A DNA stretch of 64,000 nucleotides from assembly GCA_027575805.1 (NCBI GenBank), contig JANBPU010000062.1:18322-82321 (forward strand), in the 5' to 3' direction. The stretch is from Mycoemilia scoparia (taxonomy: Eukaryota; Kickxellomycota; Kickxellomycetes; Kickxellales; Kickxellaceae). The notes under the pieces are model-generated. The model saw only the letters and a program-made list of their open reading frames with translations. It had not been told where the DNA came from and did no database searches. The position numbers and the translations under genes are program-made. Positions 30,806 to 42,497 of this stretch are shown one piece after another; position 1 is the first letter of the stretch; each line of letters opens with the position of its first letter.

Positions 30806-31456
30806 GGAGAGATAGGGCCTCCAGGTCTTCCAAATAATCTTTGGCATAATAATAATCCCCGCCACAAAAAATATCACTCAGTGGGCAACCCAAAAACTTG
30901 TTTAGCCCCCAAGTAGATATACACATAATTCCTTTTTAATATATATCTATATATGTATCGCTTTCGCAATAATTAATACATTTAGCCACATTCACGCTTT
31001 TTAAATTGTTTAAACAATATATAATTTTAATCACTTGCCACTTTTCTTGTTTGAACTTTATTTAATAAATGGCCAATGTTCACAAGGCCGTACACAAAAT
31101 GGGACCTCAGGAGTAGTTGCATACCAAATGAATAATGATTGGGCCAAAATTTGATGAGGGCCCACCATTTCTGCCTATATTATAGTTGATCATCTGCCAA
31201 GTCTTTCTATAATTTCAACCATTTGGAGCCCTGCAAAGCTCGCAGTCCATACTTGTTTCTTTTAAATAGGTGTCAGATAATACATAATAACGCCCTCCTT
31301 GTGTTTAATTCTAAAATTCTAATCAAAAATGGCAATTCTAAAGAAAATAGTAGATGATGCTTGTTTCAGGCTAAACTTTAAAACTCTTTGGTGAAAAGAG
31401 TTGCGAAAAGTACGGAACGTAATGATGTGTTGGTAGGTGATGGGGGTGTAGTGCGA
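30806..31456. other. Intergenic region, no feature seen
   Basis: About 650 bp of AT-rich sequence between the microprotein and the end of the mannosidase gene. Nothing convincing. Confidence 0.6.
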
Positions 31457-33335
31457 TTAGGACGTAATTTTTCTAAATGGATGTGCTTCTGTATTAAATA
31501 CAAACTCGTCAAGGGATATAAAGTCCTTTGGGCTAAATAGAAGATACAGGTATTTCAGTGTTTCCGCAAAAAAGAAGCTCTCCATTTGATCGTTTTGTGC
31601 ATAGCTGGGGTCAGTATCCATCACATCGTCGTATGCTGCGTAGCCATATGTGGTCTTTGTGTACTTTTGTATTGACTGGAAAATGTTCCATCCCCATTCC
31701 TATGAATAAAGTCAACAGCATTTATATTAAATCAGATAATCCACCTGGACGTTAACCTTTTTAAGCTTCTGGAAAGCCATCAAAGATTTACTTACCTGGT
31801 ACATTTTGTCTCCAGTTATACGGTATAGATACATTAGACTCTCAACTGTCTCTGGCCGCAGTCCATAGTTGGTATTGACTGTGTAGTAGCCATACTTTTG
31901 GTCATAATCTAAGGGTGTTTCCAGAGAGTAACCAAAGAGCTTTCTAAACGAGTGCTTTATTTCATGCTGGTCCTTTTCTCCATTTGTGGGGAATATGACA
32001 AGCTCGGGACTAAGACCGGTGGCCGAATTGGCATAGAGCATGTAGCAAAGCTTCATCATTTTCTTGGCCAACTCAAGGTCCTCCGGCCTATCAAGCTCTT
32101 TTGCACCCAAAGCTAACATTCCTGGTATGAAGCTTGCAAGGTGGTGGAAATGACCGACAGGCTCAAGATCATTTTCACTCAAGATTCCCGCATACACCAT
32201 CGAGGGGTCTGAATGTAGAGGAAATATCATCTTTTGTTTGGCGGATTCAACGAATTCAATATACATTCTTCGGTACTGGTCTATCCTTTTCCCATTGAGG
32301 ATGTATTGCTTTATCATATATTCGTACCAGCTGTCAGCAGTGGCTCCCAATGATATAATGCCATTGAATTCTTCTTCCATAAACGAATACCATGTGTAAT
32401 ATAGCCCTGGGTATGGTTTCTTTGCTTTATCCAAGAAGTCGACTATCTTTTGCGCCTTTTCTCTATAGCTTGGGTCTTTTGTTAATTCGCTCAACTTTTG
32501 GTATTCTAGCTGCACTGACCCAATGTCTGCAATGCACACAGCTGGAGAAAATGTTGCCTTGGATCTATTAAAGGCACATAATGATTAGTCGGATATCTAA
32601 ACTTTCTGAAGAATTAAATATGAAGGTTTATACTCATGTGTGTAATTTGGAAACTTACCCATTCACATTTACTTTTTGGTAGGGAATGCCACTTGGTGTA
32701 TCAAATCCCACGGCCAGTACATCGCCAACCTCTTTGGCCTTCATCAAGAGCTGTGCATCATTTGATAATTCGTACGCCCCTAGCAGTCCACCCAAAGCAC
32801 GAATGACCATCTCAAAGAACGTAACATCAGGAACATCGGCGACAGTATGGTTAAAATCAATCTTCAGGGCGTAGTCTCGCGCTTCCTTGAAATCTTCCGT
32901 TAAACCCATTATGTGGAGTGTATCAAGAGCATCAAGTAGAGTAACTGCCCACCCTCCCCACTTATTGTTGCTGTTGCCGCTCTTTGGAAAAACCTCGTCT
33001 TTTCCAAATGCCTGTTGCTTGTATCCTTTCCACGCATGCATCATGGCTACTCTTACATCTTCTCTACGCTTCTCGTTTATTTTTGTTAAAGCATCTTCCG
33101 AGTCAGGTAGTGGGTTTGGATCCGCCAATGGATGCTTGGGAAACACTGGTATCTCTGATGGTTTTGGCGTATTGGAATGGAAGCTATAGAATACGACTGT
33201 GAATAGAATAATAGAGCAAACTGTTATGAGTAACACTGCTCTCTTTGAGCGCATTGCATGGCGGAAAATGCGTCGCAATTTGAAAAGATGAGCCTGAGCT
33301 CCAGCCTCAGAGCTTCCCGGAACTGGCTCGTACAT
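31457..33335 (-). CDS. MNS1: ER mannosyl-oligosaccharide 1,2-alpha-mannosidase (GH47), three exons
   Basis: Exons 32659-33335, 31796-32564 and 31457-31699 give 562 aa. The enzyme trims alpha-1,2-linked mannose from N-glycans in the ER. The start (MYEPVPGSSE) gives a short cytosolic tail and a type II membrane anchor (about residues 35-52, VLLITVCSIILFTVVFYSF). GH47 motifs follow: MMHAWKGYKQQAFGKDE, WGGWAVTLLDALDTL, VTFFEMVIRALGGLLGAYEL, SLGATADSWYEYMIKQY, HLASFIPGMLALGA, LRPETVESLMYLYRITGD, NDQMESFFFAETLKYLYLLF and the calcium-binding VFNTEAHP near the C-terminus. Catalytic acidic residues in these motifs are intact. Transcribed divergently from UTP22. Confidence 0.96.
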
Positions 33336-33696
33336 TATAGCAAAAGTAAAGAAATAAAGAGTAGCTAAACCAATGCGACGATCCCTTTGGCCTTCACAAA
33401 GTCTGGGGAAAGTAACAACATTGCAAAGGTGATTTGTCCACTGATACACCGAAATCCCAACCAAAAGGTGAACTCCTTGTAAATAACATCATAAAGTCAA
33501 GAGGGCAGCTTAATCAACAAATCTGAAAAATCAGTCTGATCTATAGAGAAAATGATGTTATATTTTTTTCTTGACATGACTGGATAGCTTTTATTTGAGC
33601 TTTTCTCTTGAAGCTAAAAAATATTTTCTTCGCTTGTAGTCTTTTTTGGCAGCAATAAAAATACCACATCGCCCAGCTTGATATAGAAGAATAGCT
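33336..33696. promoter_or_regulatory. Divergent promoter region, MNS1 / UTP22
   Basis: 361 bp between two divergent ATGs, which must carry both promoters. An upstream in-frame extension of MNS1 (to 33464) is open but lacks the type II topology expected at the true start. Confidence 0.6.
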
Positions 33697-36600
33697 ATGG
33701 CTGTAAACAGTGTGAAGCGCAAGAGGTCCCAAGCGCAGGCCCTGAATTCAAAGAAAGACAAAAAGGCAGCCTTCTCCAAAGTGCCTGTAGAGTCTGATAA
33801 AGTAGAAACCAAAAATATTGAAGACAGTTCAGATGATTCTTCAAGCGATTCTTCTGATGATGGGTTTGAGCCTGGATACGACGAAGATGCAGATCAAATG
33901 CAAATAGAAACAGCCGATGTTGCTGACGAAATCAAGGAGCAACGTAGTAAACTTGAGGCATTCGATGACTTGTATAGACCACCAACGGCTGAAGAGATGA
34001 TGGTGCTTAGCGAGACTTCGCATCTCTACAGATCCAATCTTTTTAGGCTTCAGATGGACGAACTCCTCAACGAGACCAAAATAGATCGCAGTTCAAAGGG
34101 ATTCAAATCACTGGATATGGCTCTCAAGAAAATTAGACAGACCTTGATGAATTCCAATCCAATAAAAAGTCAACCTATAAATGCTGCTATCGAGAGTCTT
34201 GAGAAAAAGGCTAAGCACATATTGGGAAACAAGACATCATTTACTGTCCCCGTCCCAGGAGTAACACCACCAAGCGGAGCTTTGTATAGTGTGCACTATG
34301 AGCCACCAAAGGAAGTAAATGTTATTGGAAGCTATGCATTGGGAATGGCTGCTCGGATGCGAGGAGGATTCAATGTTGACTTGTCTGTCCAAATTCCAGA
34401 AGCAGGAATGTTCCAGGATAAAGACCACCTAAATTACAGATACTTCCACAAGAGAGCATATTATCTTGCAGCATTGCAATTGATACTATTGGAGTCAGAT
34501 CTTGGAAATATGTTCGAAATTACAAGAGGCCACTTGAACAGTGATTATCGGTTGCCAATACTATATATTAGACCAAAATCTATTAATAATACTTTGAAAG
34601 GTGAAAAGTGTCCCAAAGAGCTGGATTTTTCTACCACCGGCGCAACCATCCGAATCCTCCCCACAATCACTACCACCACCTTGCCTATCAGAAAGCTGTC
34701 TCCTGAAAGAAACCACATCCGCTACAATTTTATTGAATCCCAATTTTTAAAGAAATCAGAAGAAGGGCATTCGTCTGAGGCGGATACAATCCCCACGCCA
34801 AAATATAATGCTGCATTGCTGACGGACTGCATGATGCTAACGCACACATCATACCTCCACGCCACTGCAGAAAAGTGTCCATCCTTCATTGATGCTGCTC
34901 TTTTAATTAAGATTTGGTGGAGACAGCGTGGATATGGTAAATATCTCACGAATGATCAAAGCTCAAAAGGTCGCGACTCTGGCTCAATAAACGGATTTGT
35001 GCTGACTATGATGTTGGCATGGGTCATCAATGGATATGTTCCTAATAGAAACGCCCCAAGACTTTCTACAGGAATGAGCGCTTACCAACTATTCAAAGGA
35101 TTTTTGGCCTTCCTTTCTCAGCATGATTTCAGCAAGTCACCTCTCTCATTCCATAACTTGAGCAATGATCCTGATGCTTTCTCAATGGAATCCTTTGTTT
35201 CGAATTACGAGGGTGTACTAGTTGATCCTACAGGAAAGCTAAACATACTTGCCGGAGCATCCGACTGGGAACTGAAGCACTTGCGTCTCGAGGGCCGTAA
35301 AGGCAATGATTATCTTGACGATAGCTCTCAAGATAGATTTGAAGCCATATTTTTGCAACCAATTGACACACCCGCAACCAACTCGGATCATCTCATAAAA
35401 CTCGAACTTCTAAGCGAATACTCGTTCGACGATGTGATCCAGGAACCATCTAAGAAATCAGAGAGGGAAATAATCAATGCCATCGATTGTGGCAACTATG
35501 GTAGAGCTGTGTTGAACAAGTTGGTTTCTATACTCAACACCGGTCTTGATAAACGTGTTGAGCTTATAATTCCTTACTGTGTTGGAACTGCCTCAAATCA
35601 ATCCAATCTTGACGACAATGATGCTGATGCCAATTCTGTCCAGGTATTGTCCACATTTATGTTGAGCATATTTGTAAACCCAGAACATGCCTTGCGTCTC
35701 GTCGACCTTGGGCCGCAGCCTGATGTTGAGAAGGAGGAATCCAAAAAGCACGAATTCCTCTGGGGCGACAAATCAGATCTTCGTAGGTTCCGCGATGGCT
35801 CAATTCGCTTGGCCACAGTTTGGGGTCATGGCAAGAACTCAGCCGAACAGAGATCAGAAATAATTCCACGTATGGTAGCATACCTTTTGCGCTATCACTT
35901 TGGAATTCAAGCCTCTCCAGAGATTTTGACTAGCGAAGAAGTTGAATTTGCCGACAAGGGTCCTGGTAAGAAATCGCCATTATCTTCTGATTCACTTGGA
36001 ACCAGCCTTTCCTCAATTTCTACCCAGATCAACGGATTTGTTGCCTCGAGTTACGATCCATCTCCAGATTTTGCATTGTCAGCAACCGATCCTTCAGGGT
36101 TGCCTACTCCAGATACATTTGAATCGGCTATACGGGCTCTCAATCAACTTAGCCAAGAAATGGCATCCCTTGATGACGAGCTGCCACTCCGTGTTCTCAC
36201 TCTTCATAGTGTTGCACCAGGACTACGCTATGCCAGCGTTCAACCACCCAAGCCACTTCCAGCTGAGATTACCGATGGAACCACATCTCACCCTGATGAC
36301 AGTTATACTGAACCCCTTACCGTCCTAGTTGAATTTGAAAGATCAAGTAAATGGCCAGATAATCTAGTTCCTATGCAAAAGCTCAAATCTGCATTCCTCC
36401 ACAGACTCGGCCAGCTCTACACCCGTAAATACACCAATTCTACATTCACCCCGGTGAGCAAGTTGTTTGGTCATGGTATAAATAGCGGATCCGATATCGG
36501 TGCTCCTGGAACTAGCGGAAACTGGAAAGATTTTGGTTACGATGAGCCGGATGTGTTCATTGATCTATACCATGGGAACAGTGGGCTTACTTTCCGCCTT

Positions 36601-37872
36601 GTCCTGAAAAATGACTCCGAAGTGTACTTCTTGAATAAAAAGGTTCAAGCCTATAAGGCACAGGATGAAAAGGCAAAGGCAGAGGCCGTGCACGCTGCAC
36701 TTACAAGATGGAGAAGGACATACGAATGGCGGCCTGATCACCACAGGCGGATCCATGCTCTTTGCCAGAGATTCCACCCTGGAGCTTCTCTATCGATTCG
36801 ACTATTCAAGCGCTGGCTTGCCTCTCACATGCTTTTGGGGACAAAGGATGGTGTCCCGGAAGAGGTTGCTGAGCTCATGGTTGCCAGTGTATTTACCGAT
36901 CCAGCTCCATACATAGCAATCCCTTCAACCGGTTACTCTGGTTTTGTCCGTGTCCTAGAACGCTTATCAAGTTGGGCATGGAAGGAGGAGCCATTGGTAG
37001 TTGACTTTGCTGCCTCAGAAGAAAATCAGGACAAGGACGATGATTTAAGTAGTTCAGCCGAAAACTCCAAGACAAAGAGGTTGGTAGGAATGTTGCCAGA
37101 GGCCAGAAATGCTATCCAGAAGGCCTTTAGCGATGCAAAGGCCAAAGGAAAGGTTAATGGCGGATGGTTTATTTCAACAGAGTTCGACCCTAGTTCAGAG
37201 AGATGGGGAATTGGGAGTCCAGTAATCACCAAGCGCTTAAAGACTCTTTGCAAGGCCTCGCTCTCATGCCTCAACACGTTATTTGAGACTGGGACTCAGG
37301 CACACATATCTCAGATGTTCATCACACCTTTGGATCACTATGACTTTTTGATCCGCATTGATCCATCAATGTGTTGTAGACGCTATGAGCAGCCACCCGC
37401 TTGGGCATTTGGAATTGAGGAAAGTACTAATGATGCTGCTGATAAATCCAACAATGAGAGGTATGAGAAGTTCAAGAACCTTCTACCATTGGTACGGCAA
37501 CAAATCACAAGCAAACGCCAGAACCCCAACCCATTCGGACACCCTGGTATGGTTGGATTTGACCCAATTTCACTATATGTGCGTGATCTCAGGGCGCTTT
37601 ACCATGATGTTGCCCTATTCTTTTATGATCAGCTAGGTGGATCAACTATTGGCGGAATTTGGATTCCCAGTGCCAAGAATCATCAAGTGGCGCTTAAGGC
37701 ACACCTTGGCATTAACACAAAACCCATTGCAGATGAGAAAGAGACAAAATCGAAAAAGTCAAGCAAGGACCCTGAGCAGCTTCCCAATGCAGTACATCTA
37801 AACATTGATGCTGTCCTTAATGAAATTTTGACTTTGGGAGATGGATTGGTCGATGATATTGAACTAAAATAA
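33697..37872 (+). CDS. UTP22: U3 snoRNP / SSU processome protein Utp22 (NOL6, Nrap)
   Basis: Single exon, 1391 aa, somewhat longer than yeast Utp22 (1237). It acts in the nucleolus in 18S rRNA maturation, in the UTP-C complex with Rrp7. N-terminal features are a basic stretch (VKRKRSQAQALNSKKDKK) and an acidic Ser/Asp region. The Nrap nucleotidyltransferase-like folds follow: VIGSYALGMAARMRGGFNVDLSVQIP, HTSYLHATAEKCPSFIDAALLIKIWWRQRG, NGFVLTMMLAWVINGY, GSIRLATVWGHGK and FHPGASLSIRLFKRWLASHML. The C-terminal part carries ALYHDVALFFYDQLGGSTIGGIWIP. Extra low-complexity segments (about 740-790 and 1110-1130) account for the additional length. Long and intact, without introns. Confidence 0.95.
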   Translation: MAVNSVKRKRSQAQALNSKKDKKAAFSKVPVESDKVETKNIEDSSDDSSSDSSDDGFEPGYDEDADQMQIETADVADEIKEQRSKLEAFDDLYRPPTAEEMMVLSETSHLYRSNLFRLQMDELLNETKIDRSSKGFKSLDMALKKIRQTLMNSNPIKSQPINAAIESLEKKAKHILGNKTSFTVPVPGVTPPSGALYSVHYEPPKEVNVIGSYALGMAARMRGGFNVDLSVQIPEAGMFQDKDHLNYRYFHKRAYYLAALQLILLESDLGNMFEITRGHLNSDYRLPILYIRPKSINNTLKGEKCPKELDFSTTGATIRILPTITTTTLPIRKLSPERNHIRYNFIESQFLKKSEEGHSSEADTIPTPKYNAALLTDCMMLTHTSYLHATAEKCPSFIDAALLIKIWWRQRGYGKYLTNDQSSKGRDSGSINGFVLTMMLAWVINGYVPNRNAPRLSTGMSAYQLFKGFLAFLSQHDFSKSPLSFHNLSNDPDAFSMESFVSNYEGVLVDPTGKLNILAGASDWELKHLRLEGRKGNDYLDDSSQDRFEAIFLQPIDTPATNSDHLIKLELLSEYSFDDVIQEPSKKSEREIINAIDCGNYGRAVLNKLVSILNTGLDKRVELIIPYCVGTASNQSNLDDNDADANSVQVLSTFMLSIFVNPEHALRLVDLGPQPDVEKEESKKHEFLWGDKSDLRRFRDGSIRLATVWGHGKNSAEQRSEIIPRMVAYLLRYHFGIQASPEILTSEEVEFADKGPGKKSPLSSDSLGTSLSSISTQINGFVASSYDPSPDFALSATDPSGLPTPDTFESAIRALNQLSQEMASLDDELPLRVLTLHSVAPGLRYASVQPPKPLPAEITDGTTSHPDDSYTEPLTVLVEFERSSKWPDNLVPMQKLKSAFLHRLGQLYTRKYTNSTFTPVSKLFGHGINSGSDIGAPGTSGNWKDFGYDEPDVFIDLYHGNSGLTFRLVLKNDSEVYFLNKKVQAYKAQDEKAKAEAVHAALTRWRRTYEWRPDHHRRIHALCQRFHPGASLSIRLFKRWLASHMLLGTKDGVPEEVAELMVASVFTDPAPYIAIPSTGYSGFVRVLERLSSWAWKEEPLVVDFAASEENQDKDDDLSSSAENSKTKRLVGMLPEARNAIQKAFSDAKAKGKVNGGWFISTEFDPSSERWGIGSPVITKRLKTLCKASLSCLNTLFETGTQAHISQMFITPLDHYDFLIRIDPSMCCRRYEQPPAWAFGIEESTNDAADKSNNERYEKFKNLLPLVRQQITSKRQNPNPFGHPGMVGFDPISLYVRDLRALYHDVALFFYDQLGGSTIGGIWIPSAKNHQVALKAHLGINTKPIADEKETKSKKSSKDPEQLPNAVHLNIDAVLNEILTLGDGLVDDIELK

Positions 37873-39540
37873 TGGCTCTGGTGTCAGTAGATATGTCTTT
37901 GTACTGGATGGTTTTTAAACAAAAGAACTAGTGTTTACAATTAACCAAATGTTTTAAATAAAAATAGCGAATAATCACGCTTATATAATATTTATCACCT
38001 GATCTTATCTGAGGGAAAGGTTAAATTCATTTTGTGGTTTATTATTGTGTTTTACTTTTCATTTTAAAGGCTTTGATGTCTCTTCTCAGATACTTTATTG
38101 ATATCAACTATTGTTTTTCTATCTGGGATTTATTCACAGGGATGGAATTGGTCACATCAAATGTTCTAAAAATTCTAGGAATTGTAATCACCTGCACAAA
38201 ATAATCATTGGATGGTGGTACTGCTATAACCTACCACAAACGAATATATCTTGAGGTGGGATACACAGCGCAGAAAAATAGCCGTGATATCAGATACCAC
38301 AAATCATCGACAAACTGCTAATAGTAACTCTGCTGCATCTTGGTTGGCAAGTTGTTGCCACTAGTGTAGTCATTAGCCAATTTTAATAATGATATTAAAA
38401 AACAAAAACACCAATACCTTTCTAAAAAGCCTGTAAAACCACATCAGGGCCATGTATCAACTCAAGTACTTGCGTAACCAATTTATGCAGTAGATATTGC
38501 AGTCACCTAAGATTTAGTTTCAAATGAGGCACAATAGGCAAGCCATATGGGTAATAATTTTTGAAGGGTGAAAGTTTACTAGTAAAACTGGACACCCATT
38601 TGGCTGTGATTGACACTATAATCATCGGTCACCAAAATTTACCCTTCAAAAATTATGATCCATATTGTAAGGTGCATATGGAAAAATATTTATTAGCAGA
38701 TACAAGTAAAAGGGAGAACTAAAGCCGAATTAGCCATATAATATCGGTTGTGAGAAATAAAAGCTATTGTTCTATTAAATTTAGCCGTTTCAAAAGAAAC
38801 AACCAAACACAGCTACTTTTATCCTTTTCTATGACCACCAATAACACAGGTCATAATAATTGACGAAATGTTGATTATAGAGGGGAATCAGCCGGTATAT
38901 CATAAACCATAGCTATGTTTTCACTAGTGTATATTGAACTTCAATTTCTTTGTAAAGGGCTAAGATTAAATAAACCATGTTGGAAAAATGTACATATACA
39001 CCGATGGGAATTCAGAATGTTCGCAATACATAAATCGAGTATCGTAAAAACTATTTAAATAAAGAAATAAAAAAGATTGTGATATATGTGGCCATGGCAT
39101 CAATCATCACCACACAGAAATATGCCACATTTTAATATGACCTTTTTTCAAAAAAACAAGGGATCAGTAAATGCAGGACAAAGTTTAAATTTTTTATTTA
39201 AGCAAAAATGACCGAACCTCAGATGTTGCTAATTATATTTCTGGAGGAGTACTCTTAGTAGGACCCTCCTTTTCAACTTTCAGCCAAGATCAAGACGCCT
39301 TCAGCCATATCAAAAATATTTTTCAGAATTGATATGGATCAGACATTTTTTCTGGGACAAGTATGGCTGAGTAAAAATGTTAAAAGTATTTCCAACATTT
39401 ATGTAAGACTTTCTGCATTATATAAAGGGCTTTATTTCTCACTGGTCTTTTCTGATAACGACAAAACATCCTTGGTGTATACAATCCTTGCTTTACTTGA
39501 GTCGCAACTGTTTTTTTATATTTTATTCATTTACATTCTA
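37873..39540. other. Intergenic region with a well-preserved MITE-like copy
   Basis: About 1.7 kb, AT-rich, with the element at 38545-38665. An in-frame extension of the MFS gene opens at 39334 but is not favoured. No other gene was seen. Confidence 0.6.
38545..38665 (+). repeat. MITE-like inverted-repeat element, copy 6 (well preserved)
   Basis: 121 bp, from ATATGGGTAATAATTTTTGA to CTTCAAAAATTATGATCCATAT. Nearly identical to the copy at 7850-7970, with the same internal TTTACTAGTAAA palindrome. Flanks are AGCC and TGTA, so only ATAT is shared between the two junctions. Confidence 0.92.
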
Positions 39541-41256
39541 ATGCAATACTACAAAAAAGAGTCATACGAGCAGAGCGATCCTCGCAGCACCTTTGTTCAT
39601 ATGCATCTGGCGTCCAGCTCACAAACAGTCCAAGATGATAGACTAGAGGAATGCCGAGAGTCACCACCTGAACACAAAAAGTCATTCCAAACAGAATCCA
39701 ACAACACCACAGACCTAAGTGGTTCAGAAAGTGAATACTATATTTACCAGAATAAATGGAGATTTGTCACAGTTTTGATAGGGATCCTGTTATCATTCTT
39801 TCTCGAAACTATAGACCAAACTATAGTAGCAGCTACCCTTTCAACGATAGGTTCTGAGTTTAACGCTTTCACACAAACAGGCTGGATACCTAGTGCCTAT
39901 ATGCTCACATTGACTGCCTTCCAACCCATCTATGGAAACTTGTCTGATATCTTTGGTAGACGCTCGGTCATTGTATTATCTATAGCTATATTTGTCCTGG
40001 GGTCGGCCTTGTGTGGAGCAGCACAAAACATGACATGGCTTATCTCCTCACGTGCTGTAGCTGGAATAGGCGGTGCAGGAATCGTTGCAATGGCTACGGT
40101 TACGATATCTGACCTGGTGCCGATGAAAGAACGGGCAAACTACTTTAGTCTCTTGAGTATAGTCATGGCACTTAGCTATGCTATCGGACCAGCCATTGGT
40201 GGCTTGTTTGCTGATAAAGTTAGTTGGAGATGGGCATTCTATATCAATGTACCTGTGGCTGCTGTTGCCGTTGTGATCATCATTTGGCTTTTGAGGATTC
40301 CAAGAAAGATGGCTAGGACATGGAATGTTTGTGCCCAGAAAATCGATTTCGGCGGTATCACATTATTTTTGTGTTTTATGGTTCCGCTTCTTCTTGCCTT
40401 TAACTGGGCTGGAAAGGAGTACAAGTGGAGCTCAGCTGTGGTTATTTCGCTACTATGCGTGTCAGCGGCTTTAGGGATTGCGTTTGTCTGCTTTGAAAAG
40501 TGGGTGGCTCCAGAACCGATGATTCCAATGGATGCCTTCAAGCAACGTAATATCGTTCTTTTATTGCTGACTCACTTTTGTGCTGGTGTCATGATGTTTT
40601 CTTTCGTTTATTACACCCCAATGTTAATTATTGTCAGCCATAATGCTACGGCTACTATATCTGGAATTTGTCTCCTTCCAATTCTAATCAGCCTCAGTCT
40701 CGTTTCACTGGTTGTAAGCTGGTCTATACCAAAGTTTGGGCTGCATCGGACTTATATCATCTTCGCCATGGCGGGGTTATCATTGGGATCTGGCATCTTC
40801 ACACTATTAAAGAGAGATTCTCCTATTGGAATGGTACTTGGATTCCTCTTCATTCCCGGAATTTGTTTGGGATTTATGTTCCCAATAGTTACAGTAGGTG
40901 TACAAGTAAGCGCAAAGCCACAGCACATAACTGCAGTGACGACGCTAGTACCATTTGCCTTCGCCATTGCGGGAGCCCTTGGCCTGTCTATTCTTGGATC
41001 AGTACTCACAAACACCTTCAAAGCAGGCATCTCTGATTTTATTACTGATTATCCAGAGTACACCCAGCTTGCATCTAACGTATTGGATAAGCCCAGCCTT
41101 ATTTGGACATCTTCTATCTCAGAGGATGCGCGCAACAAGATCATTGATGCATTTGTCAAATCACTTCATTTGATATTTTATGCTAATGCTGGAATTTCGG
41201 GTCTAGGTTTTATTCTGTCTCTAGGCCTAAAGAAGTTCAAGTCGGTAGGAAATTAA
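39541..41256 (+). CDS. MFS transporter, DHA2 (14-span) drug:H+ antiporter family
   Basis: 571 aa from the ATG at 39541 (MQYYKKESYEQSDPRSTFVH). A start at 39334 would add 69 residues with a hydrophobic stretch and is less likely. A hydrophilic N-terminus of about 75 residues precedes the first span. Motifs: FLETIDQTIVAATLSTIGSE in span 1, YGNLSDIFGRRSVI (motif A, between spans 2 and 3), SSRAVAGIGGAGIVAMATV, and ALSYAIGPAIGGLFADKVSW (antiporter motif C). About 14 hydrophobic segments can be counted, which puts it in the DHA2 group (drug, amino-acid or siderophore efflux). The substrate cannot be predicted. Its stop is close to the next gene, with under 210 bp to the NME6-type start. Confidence 0.92.
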   Translation: MQYYKKESYEQSDPRSTFVHMHLASSSQTVQDDRLEECRESPPEHKKSFQTESNNTTDLSGSESEYYIYQNKWRFVTVLIGILLSFFLETIDQTIVAATLSTIGSEFNAFTQTGWIPSAYMLTLTAFQPIYGNLSDIFGRRSVIVLSIAIFVLGSALCGAAQNMTWLISSRAVAGIGGAGIVAMATVTISDLVPMKERANYFSLLSIVMALSYAIGPAIGGLFADKVSWRWAFYINVPVAAVAVVIIIWLLRIPRKMARTWNVCAQKIDFGGITLFLCFMVPLLLAFNWAGKEYKWSSAVVISLLCVSAALGIAFVCFEKWVAPEPMIPMDAFKQRNIVLLLLTHFCAGVMMFSFVYYTPMLIIVSHNATATISGICLLPILISLSLVSLVVSWSIPKFGLHRTYIIFAMAGLSLGSGIFTLLKRDSPIGMVLGFLFIPGICLGFMFPIVTVGVQVSAKPQHITAVTTLVPFAFAIAGALGLSILGSVLTNTFKAGISDFITDYPEYTQLASNVLDKPSLIWTSSISEDARNKIIDAFVKSLHLIFYANAGISGLGFILSLGLKKFKSVGN

Positions 41257-41461
41257 ATAACGTTATTCAGCTGTTTGTAAAGATGTGCTTTTAATTGTTT
41301 TTATGATTGTTGCAATAAGATCTGTTTTCCCCCCAATTTTCTCTAATTTAACCGAGTGTAGACCCATATCAGTTGCTATGCTTAAAATTTTGTTTGTTCT
41401 TGTACAAATTTCTTGTAAATCCTCAATATTTGCATACTTTATATCTTCGGTATTAATAATT

Positions 41462-42350
41462 ATGATAGTTTCGATACGACTGCATCCAAAAAGCTTAACC
41501 TGTTCCTCAAAATTTCGGAGTTTTAATAGACTCAGAAGCCTGTCCACATTACGACCAAATCAGGTCACACTAGCCCTTCTCAAGCCTGATTTGTGTGCCA
41601 GTGCGGAGGCAGTTGAAAAAACTCTAAAAACTATTGAATCGGAGATCGATCCAATGCAAATAGTTGCCAAACGAAGTGTATTGTGGTCAATAAATGATGC
41701 CCAGGAGTTTTATCGCGAGCATGAGGGAAAATTTTTCTACAAAAGGCTGGTTGGATACATGACAAAGTAAGGATCTATGGCTGCTAAAATCCCGTGGCAA
41801 ATTCCGCTTTGTATATCATTATTAAATTTATACACATTTATCCCTGTATACCTTACAACTGATGAAATCTATTGCTTTTCTTGCATAACTTAATAGCGGA
41901 GAGTTTATCGCCATGGTACTCAAAGGTCCAGACGTGATCTCTCGCTGGAGAAAACTGATAGGACCAACTCGTCCTCCGAGGTAAGGCACTTGCCACAAAG
42001 TATAATGATGTGCAAGGCGTATATATGTTTGCTGATCAAGAACTAAAAATATCATATGAATAAAAATGATATTTTTGTAATTACTATAGGGCGAGGATAT
42101 CAGATCCAAACTCTCTGAGAGCACAATTCGGGATAACTGATACAAGAAATTCATTCCATGGATCAGGTAAGTAGTTGATGATGTTTTATTTTTCTTTATT
42201 TAAAATAAAATTTTGGTAGATATTTACTAATGTTTTGGAATGTTACATGTAGATTCTATGGAAACATCTCTTCGTGAGATTCCTTTGTTGTTTCCTGATA
42301 TCGATATCAAAACTATCCTTGAGCAGACAAACAAAAATAATAGCCCCTAG
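41462..42350 (+). CDS. NME6: Nucleoside diphosphate kinase, NME6 type, four exons
   Basis: Exons 41462-41766, 41897-41980, 42090-42166 and 42253-42350 give 187 aa. NDP kinases transfer the gamma phosphate from ATP to nucleoside diphosphates through a phosphohistidine. Motifs: VTLALLKPD, FYREHEGKFFYKRLVGYMT, VLKGPDVISRWRKLIGPTRP, SLRAQFGITDTRNSFHGSDS (with the active-site His) and SLREIPLLFPD. The FYREHEG and TDTRN signatures match the NME6 subgroup, not cytosolic NDK1. From the ATG at 41462 the N-terminus is basic, Ser/Arg-rich and free of acidic residues (MIVSIRLHPKSLTCSSKFRS), which suggests mitochondrial import. The frame remains open further upstream, so the start is inferred. Confidence 0.9.
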
Positions 42351-42497
42351 TTACGTTCATGTGTGCTTTTCTGATTGATCTTGCATCATCAAATAAGTGG
42401 GAATAAATGCATTTTGGTCTAGAGTCAGCGAATCTTAGCTGCTGCGGGGGGTATTGTTTTTATTGGAATAGTGATTGGATGGGCGGTGGCAGCAGAC

